Source: Ascarosepion bandense
Taxonomy: Eukaryota; Mollusca; Cephalopoda; Sepiida; Sepiidae
Direction of reading: 5' to 3'
Length of the DNA stretch: 64,000 bases
Assembly (NCBI GenBank): GCA_037127315.1
Contig: JBBBDQ010001124.1
Span: 653,501 to 717,500 of the forward strand
This document shows, piece after piece, positions 52,040 through 62,529 of this stretch. Below the pieces are notes generated by a model. That model saw only the letters and a list, made by a program, of their open reading frames with translations, was not told the DNA's origin and did no database searches. Within the stretch, counting starts at the first letter, position 1, and the number at the start of each line of letters is the position of its first letter. The position numbers were made by a program, and so were the translations under genes.

Positions 52040-52338
52040 GTATTTACCTTACTCGGACTATTGTCCTCATCATTGTTGCCATTTATATGACGTTTCGACT
52101 GTTGTATGCTCCGGCCTTCTTCAGGTGCTAGGAATTTCGAACTGAACCCTTTATTACAATCACTGGGATATATTATATTATCCTCATTCCTTACATAAAG
52201 CCTTATTGGAAGTCAAGAGTTATCTCTCTCTAACCCTGCAAGTTACTTGTTCACCACTGCTGTAGCCTGGTATTGAACTTACAACTCTAAGAGTCAAGTT
52301 AGGAACTAACCAACATCTATATCCACTGGGCCATGTAA
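52040..52338 (-). mobile_element. SINE-S2, near full-length
   Basis: On minus: head TGGCCCAGTGGATATAGATG (A box) and AGTTCAATACCAGGC (B box), body GTGGTGAACAAGTAACTTG, AAAGGGTTCAGTTCGAAATT, CACCTGAAGAAGGCCGG, GTCGAAACGTC, and the end GATGAGGACAATAGTCCGAG. A tRNA-derived SINE distinct from SINE-D. Confidence 0.75.
52091..52126 (-). ncRNA. Hammerhead-like motif in SINE-S2
   Basis: On minus CTGAAGA, extra A, GGCC stem (the partner GGCC is mutated here to AGTC but kept in the copy at 63640), GAAA, palindromic ACGT as minimal helix III and GTC as potential cleavage triplet. Helix I pairing is poor. Confidence 0.35.
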
Positions 52339-52429
52339 ATACTGTCAAATTATTTTCTGGCTTTAATAACATGCAAAATGGCTGATAATTCACAGAAAAT
52401 AAATGAATCAATCAAAAAATAGTTTTCTC

Positions 52430-52640
52430 TGAGTCCAGTAGCTGTTATTGCTTTTTTCAGTATTGACAGGAGTTTCTTTCCTAATTTTTTATTTGAAGTA
52501 GTGTTAAATGTCAAAATCTTTATGATGCCATTATTTTTTTTTCTAGTTACATGTACTATCCATTTTAGTTGTTGCTGCTGTTGGTACTCTTCAACAAGTA
52601 ATGGCCAAAAGACGTAAAAATTACAATCTTGACTCATTGT
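52430..52640. repeat. Dispersed repeat B, copy 1
   Basis: Matches 60780-60990 (TTTTTTCAGTATTGACAGG, GTGTTAAATGTCAAAATCTT, ATGTACTATCCATTTTAG). Type unknown. 52356-52420 just before it resembles the LINE-A insert. Confidence 0.6.
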
Positions 52641-52737
52641 ATGAAATCCGAAAAAAATGATATCATTATCTAAGGTAAACATAGAAACAAAGAAGAAATA
52701 CTTTTGATAGAATTTCCACATTGTTCCTCCATGCATT

Positions 52738-53481
52738 AGACTACATTTCCTTGGGCATCTCAAGTCCGCTGCTATGAAAGTCGGTTCTCTGTGTAGTGCC
52801 CGGAAGTTTTTTTCCATCTAAATCTATCCTGCACATTTACAAATCTACCATCCGCCCGTGCATTGAATACTGCTGCCATATCTGGTCGGGTGCCCCTGCT
52901 GTTCTCCTCGGGCTTCTCGATAAGTTTTCAGAGGAGGGTCTGTAATGTGATAGATACCGACTTGGCAGACTGCCTGCAGTCTCTCTCCCACCGGCGAGAC
53001 GTGGCTTCCCTGTGTCTCTTCTATAAATACTTTCACGGCTTCTGCTCCGATGAACTTAGATCACTGGTGCCCCCTAAATACAAATTTGCACGAGATACTA
53101 GATTAGCAACTAGATTCCACCCTTTTACAGTGAAACCGATAAAATGCAGCCGTAACTTCTACTCCAACAGTTTCTTTCCTCGCACTTCCCGACTGTGGAA
53201 TTCTCTTCCAAACGATTGCTTCCCCGACGGCTACAATCTCCAGGAGTTTAAATGTAAGGTCAATAGACACCTCCTAACACACTAACCTGCTCCCATTCTA
53301 TCAAGCACTCTTCCCATCTGCCCGACCCTCATCCTCGCTATCCTTACTCATCTGTCACCTTTCTCCTGACATTCCCTATGTCTATCCACTCCTTCTCTTT
53401 ACCTTCCCCTATGTAGCCCCATGTGCAATAGTGGCAGTGGAATGCCTTGCTTGGGGTGAAATGATTAAAAAAAAAAAAAGA
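52738..53481 (+). mobile_element. LINE-C copy 11, longest plus copy
   Basis: SAAMKVGSLCSARKFFSI, then a frame (52863-53285, 140 residues) reading MNTAAISGRVPLLF (shifted), RVCNVIDTDLADCLQSLSHR, DVASLCLFYKYFHGFCSDEL, TRLATRFHPFTVKPIKCSRN, FFPRTSRLWNSLPNDCFPDG and YNLQEFKCKVNRHLLTH, then stop, a UTR with TGTGCAATAGTGGCAGTGG, and GGGGTGAAATGATT plus an A-run. Palm absent. Confidence 0.88.
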
Positions 53482-54252
53482 GATAGAAATTGTTTATTCT
53501 TCATATTAATTTGTTAGACTGAAAATTTTTCCAGTGCTTCAAATGGAAGTCTGTTTTTTCTTTGTTACTCTAATGACATTATTTAAGGGAAGACTAATAC
53601 ATTTTAATGGGAAGACAGGACTTAAAATTCTCATACATAACATTACATTTTACTGAACTCCAAACTGCATCTATTATTTTCAGCCAGTGTGTGTGCAGCC
53701 CTGGGCCCTCATCAAAACATAGACCTTATATTCTCATGTTTGATGTCTCAGAGACTGCCCTCCTACTCTTCTCAGGGATGTTTATATATATATATCTGCC
53801 TGTAATACAGTTCTTTGCCACATTTGTATCCCACATAGATCATGCAGCTAAGAGAACTGTCACCAGTTTTGTCTGAAGGGAACTGAGTGCAAAGTCTATT
53901 TTTGGCATGAGCTGGGGTGAGACACATTCTACTTGTCGTTCAGTGAGGTTAAGGCCAAAAATAGAATGCATTTTTTATTTAATAAGCTAAAGAAACTATA
54001 ACAATGTAATAATAAGATATAATAGTATAATAAGTGAGGTAGTCATCCCTCAGATCAACCCTGTGTCTGGCTTTTCTGGGGAATTGTTGTAACCCTAAAA
54101 GGTTACTACATGAATAATCACCAAAACAGAGGTTGGGGATAATAGTATATCAACAACTACAAGACTCGCACACTATGTGAAGTAGATACACTGATGGTGA
54201 ACTGCTAGTCAGGATAATGACTCTCCACTACTATACAATAATGTCCACATAT
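53482..54252. other. Unassigned region
   Basis: No gene. GCAAAGTCTATT and GGGGTGAGACAC words near 53890 recur near 54640-54665 around LINE-C copy 12. Confidence 0.4.
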
Positions 54253-54570
54253 TTTATTTTATAATCATATTGCCCCAAGCAAGGAATTTTTCTGCCACTG
54301 GTCCACAGAGGGTTACATAGGAGGAAAATTATGAGAAAGAGTGACAGGTCATAGGGGGTGTCAGGAAGTGGGTAAGAGAAAGATGGGAATACTGATGAGA
54401 GTGGAGTGGACAGAGAAACGAGAATGAGAGAGAGAATGCAGGTTAGTGAGATAGAGGATGACTATTGACTTTACATTTAAATTCTTGAAGATTATAGCTG
54501 TCGGGAAAGTAAGTAGATGGAAGGGAATTACACAGGTGGGAAGTGCGAGAAAAGAAGCTGACGGAGTAGA
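54253..54570 (-). mobile_element. LINE-C copy 12
   Basis: UTR and last codons (FSRTSHLCNSLPSTYFPDSY) on minus, ending at the ATAATCATATTGCCCCAAGC border (plus view). Confidence 0.8.
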
Positions 54571-55159
54571 TAGCTTTAAGAGGATAGGAACATTCAGTTC
54601 CCATATATAGATAAATATACAACAAGGATATTGAAGGCAAAGTCTATTCTATAATGGGGTGAGACACGTTCTATATTTAGTTCTTTGGACATTTTTATTG
54701 TTTAATCAGTTTATTCTTCTTGTTCAAAAAAAAATAAAAATAAAACATTCTATTAGATAGATAACTTAAAGTAGTAATAGTAACATTGGCAATTGTCATT
54801 TTTCAAATTGCTGGCAAAATGAAACTTTTTGGATCAAGCAAAAACAGAGGCCTGAAAGTGACACTGTTGACTTGCTCTCTTTCAGTCCAGCAGATGATGT
54901 CTTTTTCTGAACACAATGCTGAAGTTTATCGAATACACAAATAGAAAAATAATTTTCCTAAAATTTCATGAGTGGAAAATGGAATGAAATTCAGAAAAGC
55001 TACAAAATATTTATACTGCAGAAAGGAGTGAACTACATTAAAGATTATATAAAATAAATGTTTTAACTTTCTACTGATGCGAGAAGTTCTTGCAACAGCT
55101 GCCAAATAGAACACATCTTCAGTATCTTCTATACTCAAATGGCCTAGTCGATATAGTCA
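54571..55159. other. Unassigned region
   Basis: No recognisable feature besides the short repeat noted at 54640. Confidence 0.45.
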
Positions 55160-55342
55160 GCCAGTCAGTTAAGTGCCATACGTGAAACATGCTTGGGCGA
55201 TCATGTCTCGAAAAAAACATGACTGACTGAGCAGAAGATTATCCCGCAGTAGGTTGCCGTTGCTTTCTGCGGTAGACTGGTTGTCAACCAAGGCTATAGA
55301 ACCCAATCTGTCCTGTTATTTGACTCATAGCTAGAAAGGGAA
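55160..55342 (-). mobile_element. SINE-D head-less unit of minus pair
   Basis: Minus-strand equivalent of the second units at 49031 and 49963; it stops at the body word CTAGCTATGAGTCAAAT. Confidence 0.85.
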
Positions 55343-55373
55343 GATATGTATTATATTATTATTATATATTAAT

Positions 55374-55440
55374 AAGTGGGGGATCTGTTTATTACTTCAT
55401 AACAATATAAAACTGATCCCTCACTTTATGTCCAGTAGAG
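55374..55440. repeat. Small hairpin repeat between SINE-D units
   Basis: AAGTGGGGGATCTGTTTATT and AAACTGATCCCTCACTTTAT arms around TACTTCATAACAATAT. This copy extends to GTCCAG, the longest right arm. Confidence 0.8.
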
Positions 55441-55469
55441 GCCTTAATCATATGTTCAACTATTATATT

Positions 55470-55778
55470 CAGTCAGTCAGTTAAGTGCCATACGTGAAAC
55501 ACGCTTGGGTGATCATGTCTCAAAAGAGACATGATTGACTGGGCAGAAGATTATCCCGCAGTAGGTTGCCATTGCTTTCTGCGGTAGACTGGTTGCCGAC
55601 CAAGGCTATAGAACCCAATCTGTCCTGTTATTTAACCCATAACTGGAAGGAAGAGACGGATTAATACCTTTCCCAAGGGTATTTGCGTGTAAGTGAATGC
55701 CATGAATTCAACTGGAATTTGAACTCAGCTCCCCGATTTCTCATTTCGAGCCAATATCCACTGCACCACAACGCACAG
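55470..55778 (-). mobile_element. SINE-D full unit of minus pair
   Basis: Complete copy with head GTTGTGGTGCAGTGGATATT and all body blocks. Confidence 0.87.
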
Positions 55779-55789
55779 TCAATATAGAC

Positions 55790-55862
55790 ATTGGTTAATT
55801 CCGGTGACTTCACCCAAAGAGTCGTGAGTTCAATACCAGGCTTCATCAGTGTTGAACAAATA
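55790..55862 (+). mobile_element. SINE-S2 head fragment
   Basis: GTGACTTCACCCAAAGAGTC and GTGAGTTCAATACCAGGC of the S2 head only. Confidence 0.6.
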
Positions 55863-55904
55863 ACAAATAAATAAAGTCAAAGGGAGATAACTATATGACT
55901 ATCT

Positions 55905-56486
55905 GTTATGGGGAAACACACCTATTTCTCAGATAATGGACTCTCCCTCCTATATTAATAAGAGTTAACAAGAAGTACTTGGGAAGTTCATGGAAGTTCT
56001 TTAGACTTCTATTGTAGTTCAGTAGAACTACTAGGCAGTTGATATTAGTCAGCAGTTAATCGAATACTAAGGAGTCAGCTTTCAGTGGAAGATTACCAAG
56101 TTCCTAACATTTTGGATGTGTTAAGTCGATTAGCAACCGATATAGCCCGATTGTAACCTTCAGTGCGAAAAATTACTCCACAACACCATCAGAAGTGGAG
56201 CATACAACTGACGAATAGGTAGTTCGACACTGTCAGCGACAAATGTCCAGAATAACCCCAGAAAGAGACTTGAGACTATTTATTGCAGAATATGCCAGTC
56301 CATTACCCAGAGCTGGCCTGCCTTTGGCTAGATTTGCTGGCCTGCCATTGGCTAAATGTTTGATAAAAGAGGTAATCCAGGTTTAACTCTTCTACCAACA
56401 TGAGGAGGCCATGACACCCACCATTGCAAGGAGGCTATGATAGTTTACAAGGCAGCCACGATAGGTAGATTACCTTGACTTCTACA
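55905..56486. mobile_element. Possible solo LTR or unassigned sequence
   Basis: More balanced composition than the flanks, bounded by TGTTATGGGG and CTTGACTTCTACA (TGT...ACA). CTGGCCTGCC-type words repeat at 56310-56360. No target duplication or polyA signal is convincing. Confidence 0.25.
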
Positions 56487-56535
56487 TCAGTTTTATATTG
56501 TTATGAAGTAATCAGCTGATCCCCCACTAATTACT
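56487..56535. repeat. Small hairpin repeat, right half
   Basis: CAGTTTTATATTGTTATGAA then GCTGATCCCCCACT; the left arm is truncated at 56486. Confidence 0.65.
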
Positions 56536-56544
56536 ACATAATAA

Positions 56545-56838
56545 TATACATTTATTTCATCTCTAGCTATGAGTCAAATAACAGGACAGACTGGGTTCTA
56601 TAGCCTTGGCTGGCAACCAGTCTACAGCAGAAAGCAATGTCAACCTACTGCAAGATAATCTTCTGCCCAGTCAGTCATCTCTCTTTCTAGACATGATCGC
56701 CCAAAGTGTGTATCACGTAGGGCACTTAAATGACTGATGAACTAACAAGATAACGACATTTTCTATTGAAGAGTCAACAACAAAGTAAAGTTATTCATAG
56801 TCAAAAAGGGAAATTACTAGGAAAAGACCTCTTCCTAT
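56545..56838 (+). mobile_element. SINE-D head-less unit with shared flank
   Basis: Same start and end as 49031-49318, including the ~100-bp flank AACTAACAAGATAA...ACCTCTTCCTA, with moderate divergence. Confidence 0.8.
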
Positions 56839-57006
56839 ATAGAATCATCGTGGAAAAGTCAACGAAAATCTATACTTCCCAAGAACAATCATGACAATGT
56901 ACAACTGAGAAGATATCACATAATTGCATGAAGGAGGTCATCTTTCCAGTAAGGAATGATGCACACTGAGTGTCCCCTGATTGTCATCCAGTAACTGATA
57001 ATAAAT

Positions 57007-57322
57007 GGATGTGTGTTGTGGTGCAGTGGATATCGGCTTGGAACGAGAAATTGGGGAGCCGAGTTCAAATTCCAGTTGAATTCTTTGCATTCATTTAAAC
57101 ACAAATACCCTTGGGAAAGGTATTAATCCATCTCCTCCCTCCAGTTATGGGTTAAATAACAGGACAGATTGGGTTCTATAGCTATGGTAGGCAACCAGTC
57201 TACTGCAGAAAGCAATGGCAACCTACTGCGGGATAATCTTCTGCCCAGTCAGTCATGTCTCTTTCGAGACATGATCGCCCAAAGCGTGTATCACGTATGG
57301 CACTTAACTGACTGAACTGATA
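57007..57322 (+). mobile_element. SINE-D full-length copy
   Basis: Head GTGTTGTGGTGCAGTGGATA, B box GAGTTCAAATTCCAG, full body, hairpin GTCTCTTTCGAGAC and end GCACTTAACTGACTGA. Confidence 0.9.
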
Positions 57323-57574
57323 ATAAAGATAAAATTATAAGCCGAACAGTGGAATGTTAGGACACTGTCCGGGTGTGGCAAATAATAAATATGTAAGAAG
57401 CAGTAGGAAGACAGAATATCAATATATATTGGGATTATGTAAAATTATATTGAAAAAACAATGGGATTTTATAAGTGACAATCACAGAAACATATATGCA
57501 GGAGAGACAAATGAAAGAGGACTTGGACGAATTCACTCTATTATAATAAAGTCCATTTTATATGGATATATATT
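57323..57574. other. Unassigned; open plus frame
   Basis: A frame from 57354 reads SRKTEYQYILGLCKIILKK and HRNIYAGETNERGLGRIHS. I do not recognise it. It could be retroelement-derived, given that it runs into a Penelope-like fragment. Confidence 0.3.
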
Positions 57575-57785
57575 TGTGTATATTAGCAGTAAATATTCTT
57601 TTAGACATGTAAGATTAAATAAATTGCAAACATTGTGTCTGCTTATTTTTAATAAAATCCATTCATACTCATGGATAACCTTTTGCATATTTCAATTATA
57701 ATACATGAGAAATTACCTGTGATTATGAACGGATTTTATTAAAAATGAGCAGACACAATGTTTGCAATTTATTTAATCTGACATA
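57575..57785. mobile_element. Penelope-like palindrome, second subfamily
   Basis: Left arm about 57590-57680 (minus) and right arm about 57720-57780 (plus): TTTGCAATTTATTTAATCTG and its complement, GGATTTTATTAAAAAT and complement. The spacer is roughly 40 bp. The right arm ends in (TA)n. Confidence 0.65.
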
Positions 57786-58947
57786 TATATATTGATTGTT
57801 TAATGCTTAGTTTTTGGTCATAATAGGGTGAGACTAGTGCACATTTATATTAAAAAGTGTTTAATACAATTACATTGTAGAACTTTTGAATAATTTCCAT
57901 TTATAATAACTTTTTACAAATGGAAAATATGGATATATATATATATATATATATATATCTCCCTCCTGTCATGCTCATCGCGAAAGAGACAATAGCAAGG
58001 CAACATCAGTCGAGATCATTCTCTTTACTATTAGCTATTAAAGCTCTTGCCACATGTTTGCTCTTTAACAGGGCCTTAATATTTTATTTTATTGCAATAA
58101 TTATATTCTTGAGAAGTGAAGAATCCTCTCTATTATAGTGAAGGCCATTGTGTATCTATTTGTATATATAAATATATATTCCTGCTTGTCATGCTCATTG
58201 GGGATAACCTGTGTGAAATAGCTAATAATACTGTCAAACATTTTTTTGCCACCAGAGGTACACTCATATTAGATAATGACAAAACGTGTGTTTGAGTTTG
58301 CTGGCAACTGTCAGACTTCCTTTGGTGAACATGAAAGAGAAACCATATAACCATCAAAGTTCTATATGCATCTACGTTAGGAAGCACTGAAAAAATAATA
58401 TATATGTTTTACAACAAAGTAGAAAATGCCAAGCTACATGAAATTATTACTCAGAGAGAAACAAGATAGTGAAATGCTTCGTAAGTAAGGATGTGGTTAA
58501 TAATAAACATGGAAAACAATTTTTTTGATGTGTAGTTAATGACCAAATAACAATCAGAAGTATAAATTTTATTGTGCTAGCCGTATGTGGCCCATTACCT
58601 ATCTCAGCAAACCACCACTCATAGAGAAAGATTGAGACTCCAATTTTGACAATTGCATCGAAAGAGAAGATCCCTCTAACATGTATTGAGTAGTTGCTCC
58701 CGGGCAGTGAGTGAGAAGCATTACTGGTGGTGCAATGATAAAGTATTATAAGCAATTATGGCAATAATTTTGAGGAGTCTTCAAACAAATAGATATGAGC
58801 CTAATACAAAACTGATTAACTTTATTGGAGCGGAGCAAAAGAAAAAGTCACTCCAAAGAGAAAAAAAACTTCAGTCCTTTATTCTACCTGAACTGACAAA
58901 CGGAAGCAGATATAGAAAGGTAGTTCAAATTCTTCTTTTTTTTTTTG
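57786..58947. other. Unassigned region
   Basis: (TA)n at 57933-57957. TGTCATGCTCAT occurs at 57966 and 58186 with similar surroundings. Minus frames of 84 and 102 residues (58387-58133, 58755-58447) show no recognisable motif. Confidence 0.45.
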
Positions 58948-59528
58948 TGCTGTGTCCCTTCAGAATGTAAGCAATCATAGACCTCCACTTACCCCTATCC
59001 ATTGTTGCTTATAACACTTTTTCTTTTGGCATCTCTTTGAAACCTTGCTCAAGCCCATTAAGTATGTCTTGAGCTGCTTTCCCCTACCTCTCCTTCTCTC
59101 TATCTACCCTGTCAGGCTGTCTCTTCCTGATATTAGGTATAAGTTTCCTTTTTATTTCCATCTTCTCCAAAACCTTGTTGTTGCTCAAATGTTTGGTCCA
59201 TGGTATCCTCAGCTTTCATCTGTAAAACCACATTTCTGATGCTTTGAGTCTCATCTTTGATCAGATTGTCCAGGAATCGCTGCCATATAAGGACAACAGA
59301 TATCACAAAACAGTCCAATACTCTTTTCTTTTTTTCTAACAAAATCTTCATCTCTTTCATTACTCTGATTAGTTTTGAAATGAGTCCCTGGTAATTCCAA
59401 TATGCCTTTGCATCTCAGTGTTGCACTTCCCGTGTTTTGTGAGAACATTTACCAGGTATTTAAATTTCTGCACCTGCTTAATTTTAGCATTCTAGACCTG
59501 TAGTTGGCATTTTGAGCTTCCATTGTAA
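58948..59528 (-). mobile_element. LINE-A copy 11, degenerate
   Basis: Minus reading of KFLVNVLTKHGKCNTEMQRH, KEMKILLEKKKRVLDCFVIS, MWFYR-like and PWTKHLSNNKVLEKME regions with frameshifts; the 3' part near 58960-59060 is strongly decayed. Confidence 0.7.
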
Positions 59529-59560
59529 CAGAACAAATAATATAGACATTGCTATGTCTA

Positions 59561-59867
59561 GTCAGTCAGTTAAGTGCCATGCGCGATACACGCTTGGGCG
59601 ATCATGTCTCGAAAGAGACATGACTGACTGGGCAGAAGATTATCCCGCAGTAGGTTGCCATTGCTTTCTGCGGTAGACTGGTTGCCGACCAAGGCTACAG
59701 AACCCAATCTGTCCTATTATTTAACCCATAACTGGAGAGAAGAGATGGATTAATACCTTTCCCAAGGGTATTTGCGCGTAAGTATATGCAAGGAGTTCAA
59801 CTGGAATTCGAACTCGGTTCCCCAAGTTGTCGTTCCGAGCCATTATCCACTGCGCCACAACGCACAT
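59561..59867 (-). mobile_element. SINE-D full-length copy, well preserved
   Basis: Minus head GTTGTGGCGCAGTGGATAAT, B box GAGTTCGAATTCCAG (closest of all copies to the tRNA consensus), complete body and hairpin. Confidence 0.9.
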
Positions 59868-59898
59868 ATGCAATAAAATCAAGCAACTGATATTAGAG

Positions 59899-60590
59899 CT
59901 AGCATCATAACCCGGCGTTACCCATGCAACTCAGAACATTTTAGTAGTAGGACTCGGTTATATAAAAAAATAATTATATAAAAAATTGTTGTTTAAAAAT
60001 TGTTAAAAAATTCTATTAAAAAATTCTTTTGTTTTGCATAAATGTGATTTAATGTTTAGCATGACATTGTAAACAGCATTGTGTTTGTTTTTGTTTCAAA
60101 ATTACAGGGGAAAATATTTACATTTTTTGTTGACTAAATGAATTTAACATAAAAATAAAAATTATTTATTTTGTTTTACTGAAATTAGAAATATAAAAAC
60201 TATTATGGTCTCAGTTCAGAAATTTTCAAAGAATATTTAAAATGTAGACATTTAATTTTAGAGGAAAAAAAATTAAATATAAAGGCTCATTTTTTTTTAA
60301 TAAAAAAATATTTTAGTCACATTTGACACGTGTGATTTGATTTCTGATATGTAATTCAGCAACCATCTTAGATCTTAAATGTTTCACGGAGCAAATGTAA
60401 ACAATCTGCTCCATTGACCAAAAAGTGCAAAAGGGAAAATTGCTGAACCTAAACTCAAAAAGTATGTGTCGACCTGACTTCGCTGTAGATATGTGTCCCT
60501 AAAAAATTTGAATGGCGTAGCTTAAAAAATGTAGGCATGCATAGGGAACAGTCACACACGGACTCACAGATTGCCTTTTATATATATAGA
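59899..60590 (-). mobile_element. Second Helitron-like family, single copy
   Basis: On minus begins TCTATATATATAAAAGGCAA after an A and ends ...GGGTAACGCCGGGTTATGATGCTAG (shown only in part by its last bases CTAG at 59899). The subterminal GGGTAACGCCGG-type hairpin is weaker than in the main family, and the base after CTAG is C rather than T. Interior AT-rich, no coding. Confidence 0.5.
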
Positions 60591-61247
60591 TTAACAGTCC
60601 ATTGGGAAGAGAATATGGATGAAGCTTATGAAAGAAAGCTTGGGAAATATTTTGAAATTGCACAAGAAGACAGTAATATTGTAAATACAGTAAGATTTGA
60701 TGAGCTCAGTGCAGACTGATTTGACAAGCAGCCAGTGCTAATTTTGGTCGAAATTTATCAAATCTTTTTGAAATAAGTTTCTCAAGTTCAGTTATTTTCA
60801 TCACTCTTTCCAGTATTGATTAGGGTTTTCTTCCTAAAGTTTTGTTTAAAATAGTGTTGAACACCAACATCTTAATTATGTCAATATTTCCTCTTTGAGT
60901 TCCATGTGCTACCTGGTTAATTTGTTGCTGTTGTTGAAAGTAGTAATTCCATTTGTAACCAACTATAAGCAGCTGCCATTAAAAACAAATGTAAAACTTT
61001 TGAAAAGAAGAACATTTGATTAAATGCCATGGTGACACCAACAAAGAAATCATCCCATGGGAAGAATCACAAGAAAAATAAGTGCATGACAGGTGTAATT
61101 GTTAATCTGAGGAGTGACAGCAGACTACACCCAAGAAAGACACAAAATATTGGAAATTAAACAAAATCAACAGAAACAAGCAATCAAAAAAGAAGTGGCT
61201 CAATGAGAAGTTTGCATAGATTGAAAACCTGCAGAAACATATAGAGC
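60591..61247. other. Unassigned; dispersed repeat B copy 2
   Basis: 60780-60990 matches 52430-52640. The short frame from 60537 to 60719 has no recognisable motif. Confidence 0.5.
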
Positions 61248-61920
61248 AGGTATGTATGGTCATCAGTAAAAAGAGCAACCCAAAATGCCAAATACAGGTG
61301 GGGGATACCAGAATCAAGCAAGTACAAAAATTTAAATACCTAGGAAGTGTTCTAACAGGAGATGAAAAGTGAAACACAAGATCCAAAGGCAAAGGACACA
61401 TTCCAGAAGCTGAGTAAAGTACTAAGATACAGGAAAATTTCCCTAGAAACAAAGAAAATAGTGCTGGATTGCTATATGATGTCAGTTCTTCAATATGGCA
61501 GTGAATGCTGGACAATATCATTGAAAATGAGGACAAAACTTGAAGCAGTGAAAATGTGGTTCTACAGAAAGATGCTGCAGATATCGTGGACTGAGCATGC
61601 AAGCAACAATGAGGTGTTGGAAAGAATAACAATGAAAAGGAAATTAATACTGAGCACCAGGAAGAGACAACTGAAGTTCCTGGGACGTGCAATAAGGAAG
61701 GGGGGATTGGAGAACCTGATACTGACAGGCCAGATAGAGAGAAAAAGAGACAGAGGAAGGCAGCAAATAACATATTTGCAGGGCCTGATCAGGTGGATGA
61801 TGGAACGGGGGTTGCGAGGTGTAACAGGAGGAAACATACTAAGAGCTATCAGGGATAGGGAGACGTGGGGAACCATAATCGCCTACGTCCTGAAGGGACA
61901 GGGCACATAGAAGAAGAAGA
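61248..61920 (+). mobile_element. LINE-A copy 12, longest open C-terminal frame
   Basis: Frame 61362-61910 (182 residues): KDTFQKLSKVLRYRKISLET, LQYGSECWTIS, VKMWFYRKMLQISWTEH, RKRQLKFLGRAIRKGGLENL, RWMMERGLRGVTGGN, RAIRDRETWGTIIAY and GQGT, then stop and AGAAGAAGAAG. Upstream 61248-61361 continues as the KFKYLGSVLTGD block in another frame. No palm. Confidence 0.88.
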
Positions 61921-62150
61921 TGCTTTTATATGCTGTGTTCTTTCAGGATGTAGACAATCATGGTTCTCAACAATTTTCTACCCTTTGTAGCTCTGAGGAG
62001 GGTTTGTCTTTGTCACTTCCCATTTCCTCTTCTGCCATCCATTTATGTATGCTAGTTAGATAGGTCACTTGCTATTTTCCTCTATTCCTCTTCCTTTCAT
62101 GATATCCTGTGAATATCAAATTCTTTAAATAAATTCTTCATTAACTGTAA
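61921..62150 (-). mobile_element. LINE-A-related 3' end, tail-to-tail with copy 12
   Basis: Minus 3' end (TATGCTGTGTTCTTTCAGG plus strand view) followed by decayed sequence to about 62150. It directly abuts the AGAAG tail of copy 12. Confidence 0.6.
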
Positions 62151-62200
62151 AAAATGTATGGTTGTAAGCAAAAGAGGTAACCTAAGTTTTGAGTTACATA

Positions 62201-62499
62201 TCAGTTAAGTGCCATACATGATACATGCTTTGGGTGATCTCGAAAGAGACATGACTGACTGGGCAGATGATTATCCTGCAGGAGGTTGCCATTACTTTCT
62301 GCGGTAGACTGGTTGCCAACCAAGGTTATAGAATCCAATCTGTCCTATTATTTAACCCATAACTAGAGGAAAGAGATGGATTAATACCTTTCCCAAGGGT
62401 ATTTGTGCATAAGTGAATGCAAGGAATTCAACTGGAATTCGAACTTGGCACCCCAATTTGTCGTTTCGAGTCTATATCCACTGCACCTCAATGCACATC
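62201..62499 (-). mobile_element. SINE-D copy
   Basis: Minus; head TTGAGGTGCAGTGGATATAG, B box AGTTCGAATTCCAG, body complete, some decay in the 3' hairpin. Confidence 0.86.
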
Positions 62500-62529
62500 A
62501 AACTGATTTAGAAGTTTAACTACTTATAG

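Noticed and set aside
61102..61773. 223-residue minus frame and similar minus frames opposite LINE-A copies (e.g. 7593-7907, 47229-47549)
   Set aside because: Shadow frames antisense to the LINE-A RT C-terminus; the recurring peptide is the complement of the real coding strand.
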